Assembly (NCBI RefSeq): GCF_020194955.2
Contig: NZ_JAFCIY020000030.1
Location: 20,665 to 84,664 of the forward strand
Direction: 5' to 3'
Length of the DNA stretch: 64,000 nucleotides
DNA from: Desulfuromonas sp. CSMB_57
Lineage (GTDB): Bacteria > Desulfobacterota > Desulfuromonadia > Desulfuromonadales > Syntrophotaleaceae
Every line of letters begins with the position of its first letter. Within the stretch, counting starts at the first letter, position 1. The position numbers and the translations under genes are program-made. The notes beneath the pieces were generated by a model, which was not told where the DNA came from, searched no databases, and saw nothing but the letters and a program-made list of their open reading frames with translations. Below, in pieces: positions 18,535-28,096 of the stretch.

Positions 18535-20196
18535 ATGGAGATGCTCAAGCTGTTCTACGTGTTCATGACCGCCCTGTTCGTCAGCCTGGTCATGGTGCCG
18601 GGGTTGCGGCGGTGGGCCATCGAAAAGCGTCAGTTCGATGTTCCGGACCGGCGCAAGGTGCATGTCCGGCCCAAGCCGCGTCTGGGCGGGGTGGCCATCT
18701 TCCTGGCGTTCCTGTTCTCCGTCCTGCTGTTCGACGGCATCGGCCGCGAGGTGCGGGGGATCCTGGCCGGTGCCCTGATCCTGTTCATGACCGGGCTCAT
18801 CGACGATCTTTACGGCCTCTCCGCCAAGCGTAAATTTATTGGGGAGATCCTGGGTTGCCTGGTCACCATGGCCGTGGGCGGCCTCTATATCGCCCATCTC
18901 GGCAACCTGTTCGGCACCGGATACATCGTGTTGCCGGTCTGGATCGGCGTGCCCTTCACCCTGTTCGCCATGGTCGGCGTGGTCAACGCCATCAACCTGC
19001 TGGATGGCCTGGATGGACTGGCCGGCGGTTTTTCGACCTTTGCCCTGGGTGCCTTTCTGGTGCTGGCCATGGAAGGCGGCAACGACCCGGTGATGCTCAT
19101 GTGCGCCGGACTCATGGGCGGCCTGTTCGGGTTTCTGCGCTACAATGCCTATCCGGCCCGCATCTTCATGGGCGACGCGGGCAGTCTGACGGTGGGTTTT
19201 CTGCTCGGTTTTCTGGCCATCTACCTCACCCAGGGGCCCGCTGCCGAAGTCAAACCCGTCATCCCCTTCATCATCCTGGGCCTGCCGATTGTCGATACGG
19301 TGCGGGTCATGTCCGAGCGGGTCCTCAAAGGGGGCAACCCCTTTCAACCGGATCGCATTCATGTCCACCACCGGTTTCTGGATCTCGGTTTCAACCACCG
19401 TTTCACGGTGATCATCATTCACGGCATGACCCTGTTCTGGGTCATGGTGGCCCTGCTGCTGCACCATCTGCCGTCCCACGTCCTGTTGTTTCTGTACCTG
19501 TCCCTGTCTCTGCTGTTTTACCTGGGATTGCGGGTTTCCCTGCATTATCGCGACCGATTGAGCCTGTTCCGGCGCGACTCGGAGCGCAGCCTGCGCGAAA
19601 CGGCCGTTTATCAGGCCTTGAGTCATTGGATTGCCCAGACCGATCTGTTGCTGGCGGCGGCCCTGGCCCTGTTTTTGATGTACACCATCGCCAATCCGGG
19701 CCATGTGGACGGGCAGATCACCCTGTTGTCCTCCCTGTTGCTGGCCGTCAGCGGTCTGACCTATTTGATGACCCGCAATTACCGCCACCCCTTCCTGTTG
19801 GCTCTGATTTTCAGCGCCGGCATGCTCATCGCCTTCCAGACCGAACAGTTTAACTCCTCGCGGATGGCATCCGCCATGCTGCCCGAGTCCTTCGTCAATC
19901 TGCTGTTCGTGTTCAGCGCCGCGCTCATCGGCCTGCGCATCCTGTTTCGGCAGGCGGAGCCCTTCAGTTTTCGGGCTTCCTTCGACATTCTGTTGCTGGC
20001 CATGTGCCTGTCCCTGGCGGTGCTCGCTCCGGACCTGCAGCTGGCCATCCGCCTGCCCGAGGTGCTGTTCAAGGGACTGGTGCTGTTTGCCGCCTGCAAG
20101 CTCTTGGCCTTTAAGGCCCAACCCGTGTTTCGCTGGGTCTTCCTCGGTTTGCACGGGGTGCTGCTGACCTTCGTGTTGCGCGGCATGTTGGGGTGA
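18535..20196 (+). CDS. WecA/MraY-family polyprenyl-phosphate sugar-1-phosphate transferase with long C-terminal membrane extension
   Basis: 553 aa, an integral membrane protein. The first about 330 residues are the PNPT transferase: VPDRRKVHVRPKPRLGG near the N-terminus, GLIDDLYGL (catalytic Asp pair), NAINLLDGLDGLAGG, RIFMGDAGSL and the loop HVHHRFLDLGF. This set is typical of WecA/TagO enzymes that load GlcNAc-1-phosphate or a related sugar on undecaprenyl phosphate to start a surface polysaccharide. About 220 further residues add several hydrophobic segments absent from minimal WecA (about 350 aa); the extension's role is unknown. GGAGG lies 8 bases before the ATG. It fits with the GDP-mannose genes at the left end of the window. 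Confidence 0.88.
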   Translation: MEMLKLFYVFMTALFVSLVMVPGLRRWAIEKRQFDVPDRRKVHVRPKPRLGGVAIFLAFLFSVLLFDGIGREVRGILAGALILFMTGLIDDLYGLSAKRKFIGEILGCLVTMAVGGLYIAHLGNLFGTGYIVLPVWIGVPFTLFAMVGVVNAINLLDGLDGLAGGFSTFALGAFLVLAMEGGNDPVMLMCAGLMGGLFGFLRYNAYPARIFMGDAGSLTVGFLLGFLAIYLTQGPAAEVKPVIPFIILGLPIVDTVRVMSERVLKGGNPFQPDRIHVHHRFLDLGFNHRFTVIIIHGMTLFWVMVALLLHHLPSHVLLFLYLSLSLLFYLGLRVSLHYRDRLSLFRRDSERSLRETAVYQALSHWIAQTDLLLAAALALFLMYTIANPGHVDGQITLLSSLLLAVSGLTYLMTRNYRHPFLLALIFSAGMLIAFQTEQFNSSRMASAMLPESFVNLLFVFSAALIGLRILFRQAEPFSFRASFDILLLAMCLSLAVLAPDLQLAIRLPEVLFKGLVLFAACKLLAFKAQPVFRWVFLGLHGVLLTFVLRGMLG

Positions 20197-20260
20197 CCCC
20201 GGATCTTGCCGGCACCGCCGGCAACCTCTGACAATCTTTCGCGATGCCCGAATTTTTTTG

Positions 20261-20289
20261 TTGCATCGGAATCGGCCATTTGTTATAAG
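20261..20289 (+). promoter_or_regulatory. Promoter of the tRNA-Leu gene
   Basis: TTGCAT (20261-20266), a 17-base spacer and TATAAG (20284-20289), ending 14 bases before the tRNA 5' end. Confidence 0.65.
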
Positions 20290-20303
20290 TTGTCTCGCTT
20301 CAA

Positions 20304-20390
20304 GCCGAAGTGGTGGAATTGGTAGACACGCTAGGTTCAGGGTCTAGTGACCGTAGGGTCGTGGGAGTTCGAGTCTCCCCTTCGGCACCA
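20304..20390 (+). tRNA. tRNA-Leu (anticodon CAG)
   Basis: An 87-base class II tRNA with encoded CCA. The acceptor arm GCCGAAG pairs with CTTCGGC, the discriminator is A, the anticodon stem CTAGG/TCTAG encloses the loop TTCAGGG (anticodon CAG), there is a long variable arm, and the T loop is GTTCGAGTC. It reads CUG, probably the commonest Leu codon in this G+C-rich genome. Confidence 0.97.
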
Positions 20391-20396
20391 CAAAAC

Positions 20397-20434
20397 AAAA
20401 AGCCCGTAATCGTGATGATTACGGGCTTTATTGT
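20397..20434 (+). terminator. Intrinsic terminator after tRNA-Leu
   Basis: AAAAGCCCGTAATC pairs with GATTACGGGCTTTA around the loop GTGAT, followed by TTGTTTT. Confidence 0.88.
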
Positions 20435-20505
20435 TTTGGGGCCGGCCTGATAAACTGTGCAGAGCAGGGTACACCGGAAGCAACTGGTCACCGTGGAGAG
20501 CCATT

Positions 20506-21609
20506 GTGCGCATCCTGATCGTCATTCCCCGTCAACCCCGCACAACAGGCAACTGGGTGGCTGCATGCCGCCAGCAAACAGGCCTGCAAGCCCTTGGCCA
20601 TACCGTTCGCATTGTCGAAGTGGCGGAACCGGGGGAGGGCCTGGAAAAGACCGTGGCAGGCTTTGCGCCGGACGTGGTCAACCTGCTGCACGCCTACCGC
20701 AGCGGCAAACCTTGGCTGGCCTGCCACTCTGCGTACCATATCCCTTTGGCGGTCACCCTGACCGGCACCGATGTCAACCACGACCTGAACAGTCCCCAAG
20801 AGCGGACCATCATTCTGCAGGTTTTGGCAGCTGCCGGGGCCATCATCACCATCCATCCCGTAACCTGTCAGGCTTTGGCCCTGGAGTTTCCGGACTGGTC
20901 GGCCAAACTGCATCATGTGCCGCCGGCGGTGACCTTCGAGGGCGAGTATTTCGACCTTCGAGGGCGGTTGAAAATCCCTCGGGAAGCGGTGCTGTTTCTG
21001 CATCCGGCCGGCGTGCGACCGGTCAAAGGCAATCTGGAGTTGCTGTTGATGTTCGACCGGGTCGTCCGCGCCAAGCGCTGCCGCCTGGTTTTCTGCGGTC
21101 CGATACTGGATGCGGATTACAGCATGAGTTTTTTTCGCGCTCTGCGCGGCCGTCCGTGGGCCTTGTATGCGGGAGAGGTTCCGGTAGCGGCCATGCCGAG
21201 CGTCATGCAGGCGGCGGACGTGGTCCTCAACAATTCCTGCAGCGAAGGGTTCTCCAGCGTTTTGCAGGAAGCCGCCGGTCTTGGCGTGCCGGTGCTGGCT
21301 CGGGACATCCCCGGCAATCGGGGGGCCTTCGAGCCGGGATGCCAGGGATGGCTTTACGGTTCCGCCCAGGATTTCGTTCGGCAGGCCGTAGGCTTGGCAA
21401 AACATCCCGGTTGGCGCCGCCGATTGTCCCGGCCCACGCCGACTGTCCGTTCCCGGCTGGAAGAAGCTCTTCAATTGGAGCACATCTACCGTCGTCTTCT
21501 GGCCGCTCCAGCCAGGCCCTGTCTCCCTTCGACCTTCAGTGACCGGGACGACAACCGGTTTTCGCCCTGTGGGGTCGGACACGGCCGGGAATGGGGGGCC
21601 ACCTCCTGA
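20506..21609 (+). CDS. Glycosyltransferase, GT4-like
   Basis: 367 aa from the GTG at 20506, preceded by GGAGAG. It starts MRILIVIPRQPRTTGNW, a Rossmann-like opening. It contains TGTDVNHDL in the N-terminal domain, and in the second domain HPAGVRPVKGN and SCSEGFSSVLQEAAGLGVPVLA, the E-x7-E type nucleotide-sugar site of GT4 retaining enzymes. The donor and acceptor cannot be told. It follows the tRNA gene and may add to the same envelope polysaccharide function as the WecA-like gene. A nucleotide-hydrolase gene follows after 86 bases. Confidence 0.8.
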   Translation: MRILIVIPRQPRTTGNWVAACRQQTGLQALGHTVRIVEVAEPGEGLEKTVAGFAPDVVNLLHAYRSGKPWLACHSAYHIPLAVTLTGTDVNHDLNSPQERTIILQVLAAAGAIITIHPVTCQALALEFPDWSAKLHHVPPAVTFEGEYFDLRGRLKIPREAVLFLHPAGVRPVKGNLELLLMFDRVVRAKRCRLVFCGPILDADYSMSFFRALRGRPWALYAGEVPVAAMPSVMQAADVVLNNSCSEGFSSVLQEAAGLGVPVLARDIPGNRGAFEPGCQGWLYGSAQDFVRQAVGLAKHPGWRRRLSRPTPTVRSRLEEALQLEHIYRRLLAAPARPCLPSTFSDRDDNRFSPCGVGHGREWGATS

Positions 21610-21695
21610 TCCGTACCCGAGACCTTGGGAGTGGCGGCGCAGAAGATGGCAGGGAAACTTACGCGTGGATTTTTGGCGTGGGAAGGTAAGGACTC

Positions 21696-22136
21696 ATGGT
21701 GAAAATATTCTTTTCCGGATCCATTCGCGGTGGCGGAAAGTATCGGGCAAGTTATCTGCGGGTGCTCGACTTTCTGCAGAGCTACGGCGAGGTCATTTCA
21801 GAGCATTTCGAGCCAGGCAACGCACCCGCAAGCGGAGAAGGCGTCGATGACGCGGCCATTTATGCCAGGGATGTGCGATGGATCGGGGAGGCGGATCTGC
21901 TGATTGCCGACGTTTCGCAACCGTCCATCGGCGTGGGGTATGAAATCGCCTTGGCGGAAAGTCTCGGCATCCCGGTGCTGGCGCTGTATGACTCGCGGGC
22001 GGAAAATCCCTTATCCGCCATGATTGCCGGCAATCCCCGGATCCCTGTCCTGCGGTATGCTTCCCATGCCGAGCTGTGGCCGATGCTGGACGCCGCCCTA
22101 GTGTCTCATGCGGTCAGTCGTGTCAAGAAATTCTGA
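21696..22136 (+). CDS. DNPH1 (RCL)-like 2'-deoxynucleoside 5'-phosphate N-hydrolase
   Basis: 146 aa. The protein follows the human DNPH1/RCL pattern closely: FFSGSIRGG at 5-13 (CGSIRGG in DNPH1), a middle segment FGxVxxEH-like (YGEVISEHF), ADLLIADVSQPSIGVGYEIA with the probable catalytic Glu83, and NPLSAMIAGN, matching the LSAMIRG loop that completes the partner's active site in the dimer. The family cleaves the N-glycosidic bond of deoxynucleoside 5'-monophosphates, giving base and deoxyribose-5-phosphate. It belongs to the nucleoside 2-deoxyribosyltransferase superfamily. A nucleotide-pool cleaning role is inferred. Nothing nearby is a clear pathway partner. Confidence 0.85.
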   Translation: MVKIFFSGSIRGGGKYRASYLRVLDFLQSYGEVISEHFEPGNAPASGEGVDDAAIYARDVRWIGEADLLIADVSQPSIGVGYEIALAESLGIPVLALYDSRAENPLSAMIAGNPRIPVLRYASHAELWPMLDAALVSHAVSRVKKF

Positions 22137-22233
22137 GAGATTTTGGTTGTCGGCAAGGCGCGCCGCCGCGGGCCTGGCCAGAGTTAAGCCGCCAGGCCAT
22201 ACCCCATAGCCCTGGGCCTTGCAATGACTCGTC

Positions 22234-23910
22234 TCACCGGGCTTCAAATGCCAGCGCCTCGTAGAGATTGACGGTATGGTTCTTGATGCGGCGCAGGGCG
22301 ATGGCCATGTCGCTGAAGATGAGCGCCGACAAGGCACCGCAGGAGCCGGTCTTCATGCGGTCCAGGTGGGCATCGCGCATGGTGTCGGCCATCTCGTTGA
22401 GCCGGTTGGCGGCCTCCCGCACGGCGCTCTTGCTGCCGCTGTCCTCGCCGTGGAGAGTTTTTGCCACCAGAATAAAGAATGCAAAAACCCTGGCGTGGAA
22501 ATTCTCCAAATCCTTCCAGGCCTCTTTGCTGAAATCGAGGTCGTTCTTTTCCAGTCGCTTCAAGTAGGCGACCAGAGAGGCCGCGTAGTCGGTAATCGAT
22601 TCCAGTTCGTCGGCGGCGCGAATGTAGGCATAGGCCCGATCCGCCTGCTCCAGGCCGGCCTGGCCGGCTTGCATCAGGGAGACGGTGAAGGTGGTGATTT
22701 CCTTCTGCATGATATCCGTCTCTTCCTCGATGGCTTTTACTTTCTGGCAAAACCGCTCCCGGCCCTTCAAATCCGGCTGCAGCAGGCTGCCGACATGGCG
22801 CAGGGCCTTGTGGACGCGCTTCTGCATCCCTTTGAGTTCCTCATGAACCATTGAAACGCCCATGGCCACCGGCATGCTGCCGGGGGGACCGAAGTATTTG
22901 AACGGTCCTTTTCCCTTCTCGCCGGTCTCCGGTACGATTTTAACGACCACCTTTTCCAAGTATTGAAGAAAGGGCAACATGATGAGGGTTGCCGTAATAT
23001 TGAACAGCGAGTGGCCGAAGGCGATATGGGCGGCGATGTAAGGCCGGCTTCCTTCCTGATTCACGTAATCGGCCGCTCCGGGGACAACCGTCTCGATCAG
23101 GCCGATGAAGGGGGCAAAAACCGCGAGGACGATAAGGACTCCCAAAAGATTGAACATGGTGTGGGCCATGGCGGCCCGCCGGGCGGTGAAGGTGCTGCCG
23201 AGGGCGGCAAGTTGGGCGGTAATGGTCGTACCGATATTCTCACCCAGAACCAGGGCCACGGCGGTCTGCATGGGGATGGCGCCGGTGGCGGCGAGGGCGA
23301 TGGTGATGCCGAGCATGGCCGAACTGCTCTGAATGACCATGGTCATCAGGCAACCGATGGCGACGCAGCCAAGCAGGCTCGGCAGCGAGCGGGCATCGAG
23401 GAGGAGCATCAGGTTTTTGAACCCCTCCGCATCGCGCAGTGGCTTGAACGCCCCGCTCATGATTTCCAGACCGAAAAAGATCATGCCCAGGGCGACCACA
23501 ACCTTGGCGATGCCCGAGATGCGTTCATTTTTTACAAAGAGCATGGGGAAGATGGCCAGGCCGACCAGCAGCAGGCCGTATTTGCCGATATTGACCGCTA
23601 GAATCCAGCCGGTGATGGTGGTGCCGATGTTGGCACCCAGAATCACACCGATGGCCTGGCTGAGTTGCATCAGGCCGGCGTTGGTGAGGCCGACGACCAT
23701 GACCGTGGTGATGGAGGAGGATTGGACGAAGGCGGTGACGCTCAAGCCGACCAGCACCGCTAAAATGCGATTGGTGGTAACGGAAGCGATGGCTTTGCGG
23801 ATCAGCCCTCCGGACAGCATCTGCAGGCTTTCCGACAGGAATTTCATCCCGAGGATGAAAATGCCGAGGCCGCCCAGGACCGTATAGCCCATCTTGAATG
23901 GTTCAATCAT
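22234..23910 (-). CDS. Na/Pi cotransporter family protein with PhoU-like C-terminus
   Basis: 558 aa. The N-terminal half is a membrane domain with two inverted repeats, each carrying QSSS (VQSSSITTV near residue 62 and IQSSSAMLG near 190) and the GANIGTT/GENIGTT pairs typical of NptA/SLC34 transporters. The C-terminal about 200 residues are helical and soluble, resembling PhoU. It probably carries sodium-coupled phosphate uptake or efflux across the inner membrane. GGGAG lies before the ATG. The DUF502 gene upstream on the same strand is 126 bases away. Confidence 0.92.
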   Translation of the reverse strand: MIEPFKMGYTVLGGLGIFILGMKFLSESLQMLSGGLIRKAIASVTTNRILAVLVGLSVTAFVQSSSITTVMVVGLTNAGLMQLSQAIGVILGANIGTTITGWILAVNIGKYGLLLVGLAIFPMLFVKNERISGIAKVVVALGMIFFGLEIMSGAFKPLRDAEGFKNLMLLLDARSLPSLLGCVAIGCLMTMVIQSSSAMLGITIALAATGAIPMQTAVALVLGENIGTTITAQLAALGSTFTARRAAMAHTMFNLLGVLIVLAVFAPFIGLIETVVPGAADYVNQEGSRPYIAAHIAFGHSLFNITATLIMLPFLQYLEKVVVKIVPETGEKGKGPFKYFGPPGSMPVAMGVSMVHEELKGMQKRVHKALRHVGSLLQPDLKGRERFCQKVKAIEEETDIMQKEITTFTVSLMQAGQAGLEQADRAYAYIRAADELESITDYAASLVAYLKRLEKNDLDFSKEAWKDLENFHARVFAFFILVAKTLHGEDSGSKSAVREAANRLNEMADTMRDAHLDRMKTGSCGALSALIFSDMAIALRRIKNHTVNLYEALAFEAR

Positions 23911-24036
23911 GGTGTCGATCTCCCACGGAGGAGGGTATCAAGGTGCCATCGCCACGGCGAATTTGCGCGCATAGTAATACGCTTGATGACTTTTGAGCGC
24001 AAGTATTTTTAGACGGAGTTTGCAGCGCCGGCAAGG

Positions 24037-24669
24037 TTAGTGTCCCGTTTCCGGCCCGTGAAAGTTGCCATGGCCCTTGTCGGTGGTCAAACCGCCGGTA
24101 ACGACGAAGCCCATGGCCCGGTGGGTGGACATGTCGATGGGGGTGATGCGGGAGCGCGGCACGATGACCGTGTAGCCGCCGATCTGGTAGCTGAGGGGCA
24201 GGTAGACGGCTACCTCGCCGTCGCTGCCGATGCCTTGCGGCAAGCCATGAAAATCACTGCGGGTCACGAACCCGATCATGCGCATGGGCAGGCCGCCGAA
24301 TTCCAGATCGAGTGCCACCACCTGGTTGAATTGGGTTTCCCGCTTGGTGGCGAAAAAGCCGACAAAATCCTTCAGGGAACCGTACAGGGTTTTCACCAGG
24401 GGGATGCGGTTCATGAGGGATTCGCTCAAATCGAACATTCTGCGGACCAAAAAAGCGTTGAGCAGGATGCCGAGCACCAAGGTGCCGGCCAGTCCCACCA
24501 GCAATCCCATGCCGGGCAGATACCAGCCTTCCGGCAGCAGGATTTCCAGAAACGACCCCAGGACCATTTCCGCCGAACGCACCAGCCAGTAAAGAATATA
24601 GATGGTCAATAGGGCCGGCAGCATGGCTACCAGGCCTTGAAACATGATCTTGCCGATACCTTTGAACAT
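24037..24669 (-). CDS. DUF502 membrane protein
   Basis: 210 aa. Two hydrophobic segments (about 12-32 and 50-75) precede a soluble part with RIPLVKTLYGSLKDF, GFVTR and VYLPLSYQIGGYTVIVPRS, the conserved features of the DUF502 family. The molecular role is unknown; homologues are widespread in Gram-negative bacteria. It lies 30 bases downstream of copA on the same strand and may be read through from the copper operon, but no functional link is evident. Confidence 0.85.
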   Translation of the reverse strand: MFKGIGKIMFQGLVAMLPALLTIYILYWLVRSAEMVLGSFLEILLPEGWYLPGMGLLVGLAGTLVLGILLNAFLVRRMFDLSESLMNRIPLVKTLYGSLKDFVGFFATKRETQFNQVVALDLEFGGLPMRMIGFVTRSDFHGLPQGIGSDGEVAVYLPLSYQIGGYTVIVPRSRITPIDMSTHRAMGFVVTGGLTTDKGHGNFHGPETGH

Positions 24670-24699
24670 GATGGGCGGACTCCGAAATGGGGAAATGGG

Positions 24700-27195
24700 T
24701 CACTTTTTTGACAGACGATAAGCCGGACGGATGGAAACCCGGCGCAGCAGGTTGGCGTTGGCCACCACGGACACGGAACTGGTCGCCATGGCAATTTCCG
24801 CCAGGACCGGATGCAGCATGCCGGCAATGGCCAGGGGGATCATGACGATATTGTAGAAAAAGGCCCAAAACAGGCCCTGGACCACCTTGCGGTAGGTGGC
24901 GCGGGAGAGCTTGAAGGCGCCGATAACGCCGTCCAGGTCGCCTCGCACCAGGGTGATGTCCGCCGCTTCGATGGCGATGTCCGTGCCGGTGCCGATGGCG
25001 ATGCCGACATCGGCCTGGGTCAGGGCCGGGGCGTCGTTGATGCCGTCGCCGACCATGGCCACCAGGCCGCTGCCACGGGCCTGCAACTGCTTGATCTGAT
25101 TCAGCTTGTCTTCGGGAAGGACTTCGGCCAGCACCTGATCGATGCCGACCTGGGCGGCGATGGTACGGGCCGTGCGGCGATTATCCCCGGTCAGCATGAT
25201 GGTTTCCAGCCCCAGTTCCTTCAGTTCGCGCACGGCCGCCACCGCTTCCGGCTTCAGGGTGTCGGCCAGAGCGACGAGGCCCAGGAGGTCGCCGTCGACG
25301 GCCACCAGCATGGCGGTTTTGCCGTCGTTTTCAAGGCGCTGCATGCGGTCTTCGGCCTGGTCCGTGGCGATGCCGTTTTGGTTCAGGAAGGCGCGCCGTC
25401 CCACCAGCACGGTTCGGGATTCCACCCGGCCGCGTACGCCCTGGCCGCGCACGGCGGCAAACTCCGCCACTGCGGCCAAGGTCAGGTTCCGCTCCCGGGC
25501 GCCGCGCACCAGGGCCTTGCCGAGGGGGTGCTCGCTGCCCTGTTCGACGGCGGCGGCCCAGCGCAGCAGGGCGGTTTCGCCATCCGGTTCCTGTGCCAGG
25601 TCGCCGATGGGCAGCAGGTCGGTGACTTCCGGCAGGCCGCGGGTCAGAGTGCCGGTTTTGTCGAACACCACCATGCGGACGTCGCGCATGGCCTGGATGG
25701 CTTCGCCGGAGCGTATCAGAATGCCGTTTTCGGCGCCGATGCCGCTGCCGACCATGAGGGCCGTGGGCGTGGCCAGACCCAGGGCGCAGGGGCAGGCGAT
25801 GACCAGCACGGAGACGGCGGCGATGAGAGCCAGGGTGAAGCTGTTCAGGTGCAGGTTGACCCAGGGCAGAAAGGCGCCGCTCCAGGCCAGCAGGGGCTGC
25901 AGGAAGCCGGGGAAAATGAGCCAGGCGGCAAAGGTCAGTACGGCCAGCACCACGATGATGGGTACGAAGACGGCGGTGACGCGGTCCGCGAAAGCCTGGA
26001 TGGGAACTTTGGTGGTCTGGGCCTGTTCCACCAGGCGGATGACCTGGGCCAGAAAGGTGTCCTTGCCGACCCGGGTTGCTTCCACCACCAGCAGGCCGTC
26101 CTGGTTGATGGTGGCGCCGATGACGTTGTCGCCGGGCCCGCGATTCACCGGCATGGATTCCCCCGTGGCCATGGATTCGTCCACGGCGCTCTGGCCCTCG
26201 AGGACGCGGCCGTCCGTCGGAATCTGTTCCCCGGGCCGGACCACCATCTGGTCGCCGGGCACAACTTCGGCCACGGGAATTTCCAGTTCTTCGCCGTCCC
26301 GACGGACCCGGGCGGATTTGGCCCCCAGTTCCAGCAGCTTGCGGATGGCTTGGGAGGCCCGCCCCTTGGCACGGGCTTCGACATAGCGGCCGGTCAGGTG
26401 AAAGGCCATGATCATGGCGGCGATGCCGGCGTAGTTGGGCACGTGCAGGAGGAAATGGGCCGGTCCGGTGATGAAGGACGCGCCGGCACCCAGGGCGATG
26501 AGGGTGTCCATGTTGGGGGCGCCGTGGCGGGCGGAACGCCAGGCCGCCATAAAGGTCTTGCGACCGGCCCAGAACAGCACCGGGACCGCCAACAGGATCA
26601 TGCCCAGATGCATGACCGTCATGCTCGGCCAGACGATGCCGAACACCATGTCGGGAATCATCCAGAGGATCAAAGGCAGGGTGAAGGCCCAGGCCAGCAG
26701 CATGGCGTGAAGCGCCTGGCGGTGAGCCAGGGCCTCCCGCGTTTCGGCCTCCTGGTCGATGGTCGGGGAGTCATCCAGAGCCCGGTACTGGAAGCCGATC
26801 TCCCGCAGCGCCCGGCGGAAATCGTCCACCTGCGCCAATCCCGGAACATGGCGCACGCCGGCCCGGGCGGTGGCGAGATTGACCTGGGCTTCCAGCACCC
26901 CGGGCAGTTGGCGCAGGGCTTTTTCGACCCGCGCCACGCAACTGGCGCAGTGCATGCCGTTGACCTCGAACTGCAGGCGTTGCTCCGGCACGTGGTAGCC
27001 GGCCGCCCGTACCGCGGCGATGAGATCGTTCAAAGTGGCCTGCTCGCCATCAAAACGGATGGCGGCGCGCTCTCCGGCCAGGTTGACTGCGGCGTCCGAC
27101 ACACCGGGAACCTTGAGCAGGGCCTGGCGAACATGATGGACACATGAGGCGCAGGTCATGCCGCCGATGGGTAGCTGGATCTGTTCCACACTCAT
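24700..27195 (-). CDS. copA: Copper-exporting P1B-type ATPase
   Basis: 831 aa from the ATG at 27195, which overlaps the stop of the DUF305 gene (ATGA), so translation is coupled. It has two N-terminal heavy-metal domains, GMTCASC (Cys15/Cys18) and GMHCASC (Cys83/Cys86). Eight membrane segments are expected, with the ion motif [10 protein letters not shown]. Catalytic features are DKTGTLTRG (phosphorylated Asp), [10 protein letters not shown] (SEHP motif of P1B pumps) and [19 protein letters not shown] with two HMA domains fits Cu(I) export from the cytoplasm. The upstream gene encodes a DUF305 protein with His-rich motifs, commonly seen with copper genes. Confidence 0.95.
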   Translation of the reverse strand: MSVEQIQLPIGGMTCASCVHHVRQALLKVPGVSDAAVNLAGERAAIRFDGEQATLNDLIAAVRAAGYHVPEQRLQFEVNGMHCASCVARVEKALRQLPGVLEAQVNLATARAGVRHVPGLAQVDDFRRALREIGFQYRALDDSPTIDQEAETREALAHRQALHAMLLAWAFTLPLILWMIPDMVFGIVWPSMTVMHLGMILLAVPVLFWAGRKTFMAAWRSARHGAPNMDTLIALGAGASFITGPAHFLLHVPNYAGIAAMIMAFHLTGRYVEARAKGRASQAIRKLLELGAKSARVRRDGEELEIPVAEVVPGDQMVVRPGEQIPTDGRVLEGQSAVDESMATGESMPVNRGPGDNVIGATINQDGLLVVEATRVGKDTFLAQVIRLVEQAQTTKVPIQAFADRVTAVFVPIIVVLAVLTFAAWLIFPGFLQPLLAWSGAFLPWVNLHLNSFTLALIAAVSVLVIACPCALGLATPTALMVGSGIGAENGILIRSGEAIQAMRDVRMVVFDKTGTLTRGLPEVTDLLPIGDLAQEPDGETALLRWAAAVEQGSEHPLGKALVRGARERNLTLAAVAEFAAVRGQGVRGRVESRTVLVGRRAFLNQNGIATDQAEDRMQRLENDGKTAMLVAVDGDLLGLVALADTLKPEAVAAVRELKELGLETIMLTGDNRRTARTIAAQVGIDQVLAEVLPEDKLNQIKQLQARGSGLVAMVGDGINDAPALTQADVGIAIGTGTDIAIEAADITLVRGDLDGVIGAFKLSRATYRKVVQGLFWAFFYNIVMIPLAIAGMLHPVLAEIAMATSSVSVVANANLLRRVSIRPAYRLSKK

Positions 27196-27764
27196 GGAGC
27201 CACCCCGAACCAGTCGCGCAACCATTGACGCATGGTGGCGATTTCATCCTTTTGGGCACGGATGATCTCCGCCGCCAGGTCCTTCAGGTCGGCATTTTTG
27301 GCCAACTGCAGAGCTTCCCCGGCCATGGCGATGGCCCCTTCATGGTGGGAGATCATGGCTTCGAGGAAGCGTTGCTCATAGGGGCGCCCGTCCTCGGGGG
27401 CAACGGCCATGGCGCCCATGTCCATGGCCAGTCCCGAGGTCATCGGCAGATCCGGGAACAGCTGCCGACGCAGTTCGGTCATGAACTCGATTTCGGATTG
27501 TTGGGTATCGATGATCGCCCCGGCCATGGTCAGCAGTTCAGGGCGTCGGGTTTGATTCTGCAGAGCCCTGGCCATCTCGACGGCGCCCTGATGATGCCCA
27601 ATCATGCTGTCGATGAAGAGGGCATCGTAGGGCAATCCGCTTTGCACCCGGGGCGGATGGTGGGCGTGATCGTTTTGGGCGAAGGCCGTGTTGGAGAGGG
27701 ACAGGGCGGTCAGAAATGCCAGCAGGCAGCCGGCCAGCAGGGGCGGCAGGGGCATCGGGCGCAT
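27192..27764 (-). CDS. Exported DUF305 protein of the copper operon
   Basis: 190 aa from the ATG at 27764 (AAAGGA upstream); the open frame begins further back without a ribosome site. It has a signal peptide ([19 protein letters not shown], ending TAFA) and then a His-rich NDHAHHPP. The mature protein carries two related DUF305 motifs, [14 protein letters not shown] and [19 protein letters not shown]305 proteins are ferritin-like helical bundles often found with copper-resistance genes; the paired HHxGA motifs are plausible metal ligands. Coupling to copA suggests a periplasmic copper-handling role (inferred). Confidence 0.85.
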   Translation of the reverse strand: MRPMPLPPLLAGCLLAFLTALSLSNTAFAQNDHAHHPPRVQSGLPYDALFIDSMIGHHQGAVEMARALQNQTRRPELLTMAGAIIDTQQSEIEFMTELRRQLFPDLPMTSGLAMDMGAMAVAPEDGRPYEQRFLEAMISHHEGAIAMAGEALQLAKNADLKDLAAEIIRAQKDEIATMRQWLRDWFGVAP

Positions 27765-28096
27765 GGACGAATCCTTTCGGCAGGGAAGGGAGAACTCGGC
27801 ACGCTTGGGGCCGGACCGGTTCAATTGAAACGCGATGTGCGAACTATGATAATACTACCGGATTTTTTCCAAAACCAGCAATTAGATGCCACGTGCCGGC
27901 TGGGGACTTGGTTGAAGGTACAGGATCAGGCGTCCTAAGCGATACGTTGTCATGCAGGGGATGCAAGGGAGCGATTGGGGGAAAGACCGGATTGGAAATC
28001 CGCCGGGCCGGGCGGCTGCAACAGCTGGCGGCACAATATTTGGTGGCCAAGGGGCACGGCATGCCGTGCCCCTTCAAACTCAATCCTTTAAAACTT
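27765..28096. other. Gene-free spacer between the chemoreceptor gene and the copper operon
   Basis: 332 bases. It should contain the promoter of the DUF305-copA operon; on the minus strand an A+T-rich GTAGTATTATCATAG segment near 27845-27860 is a possible -10 region, but I see no clear CueR-type dyad. A 92-codon minus-strand frame here (27844-28122) has no protein-like features. Confidence 0.4.

Noticed and set aside
17383..20154. A 923-codon open frame on the minus strand
   Set aside because: It lies entirely antisense to the well-supported beta-CASP and WecA-like genes, has low-complexity His/Gln/Gly-rich content, and has no family similarity. It is a product of high G+C.
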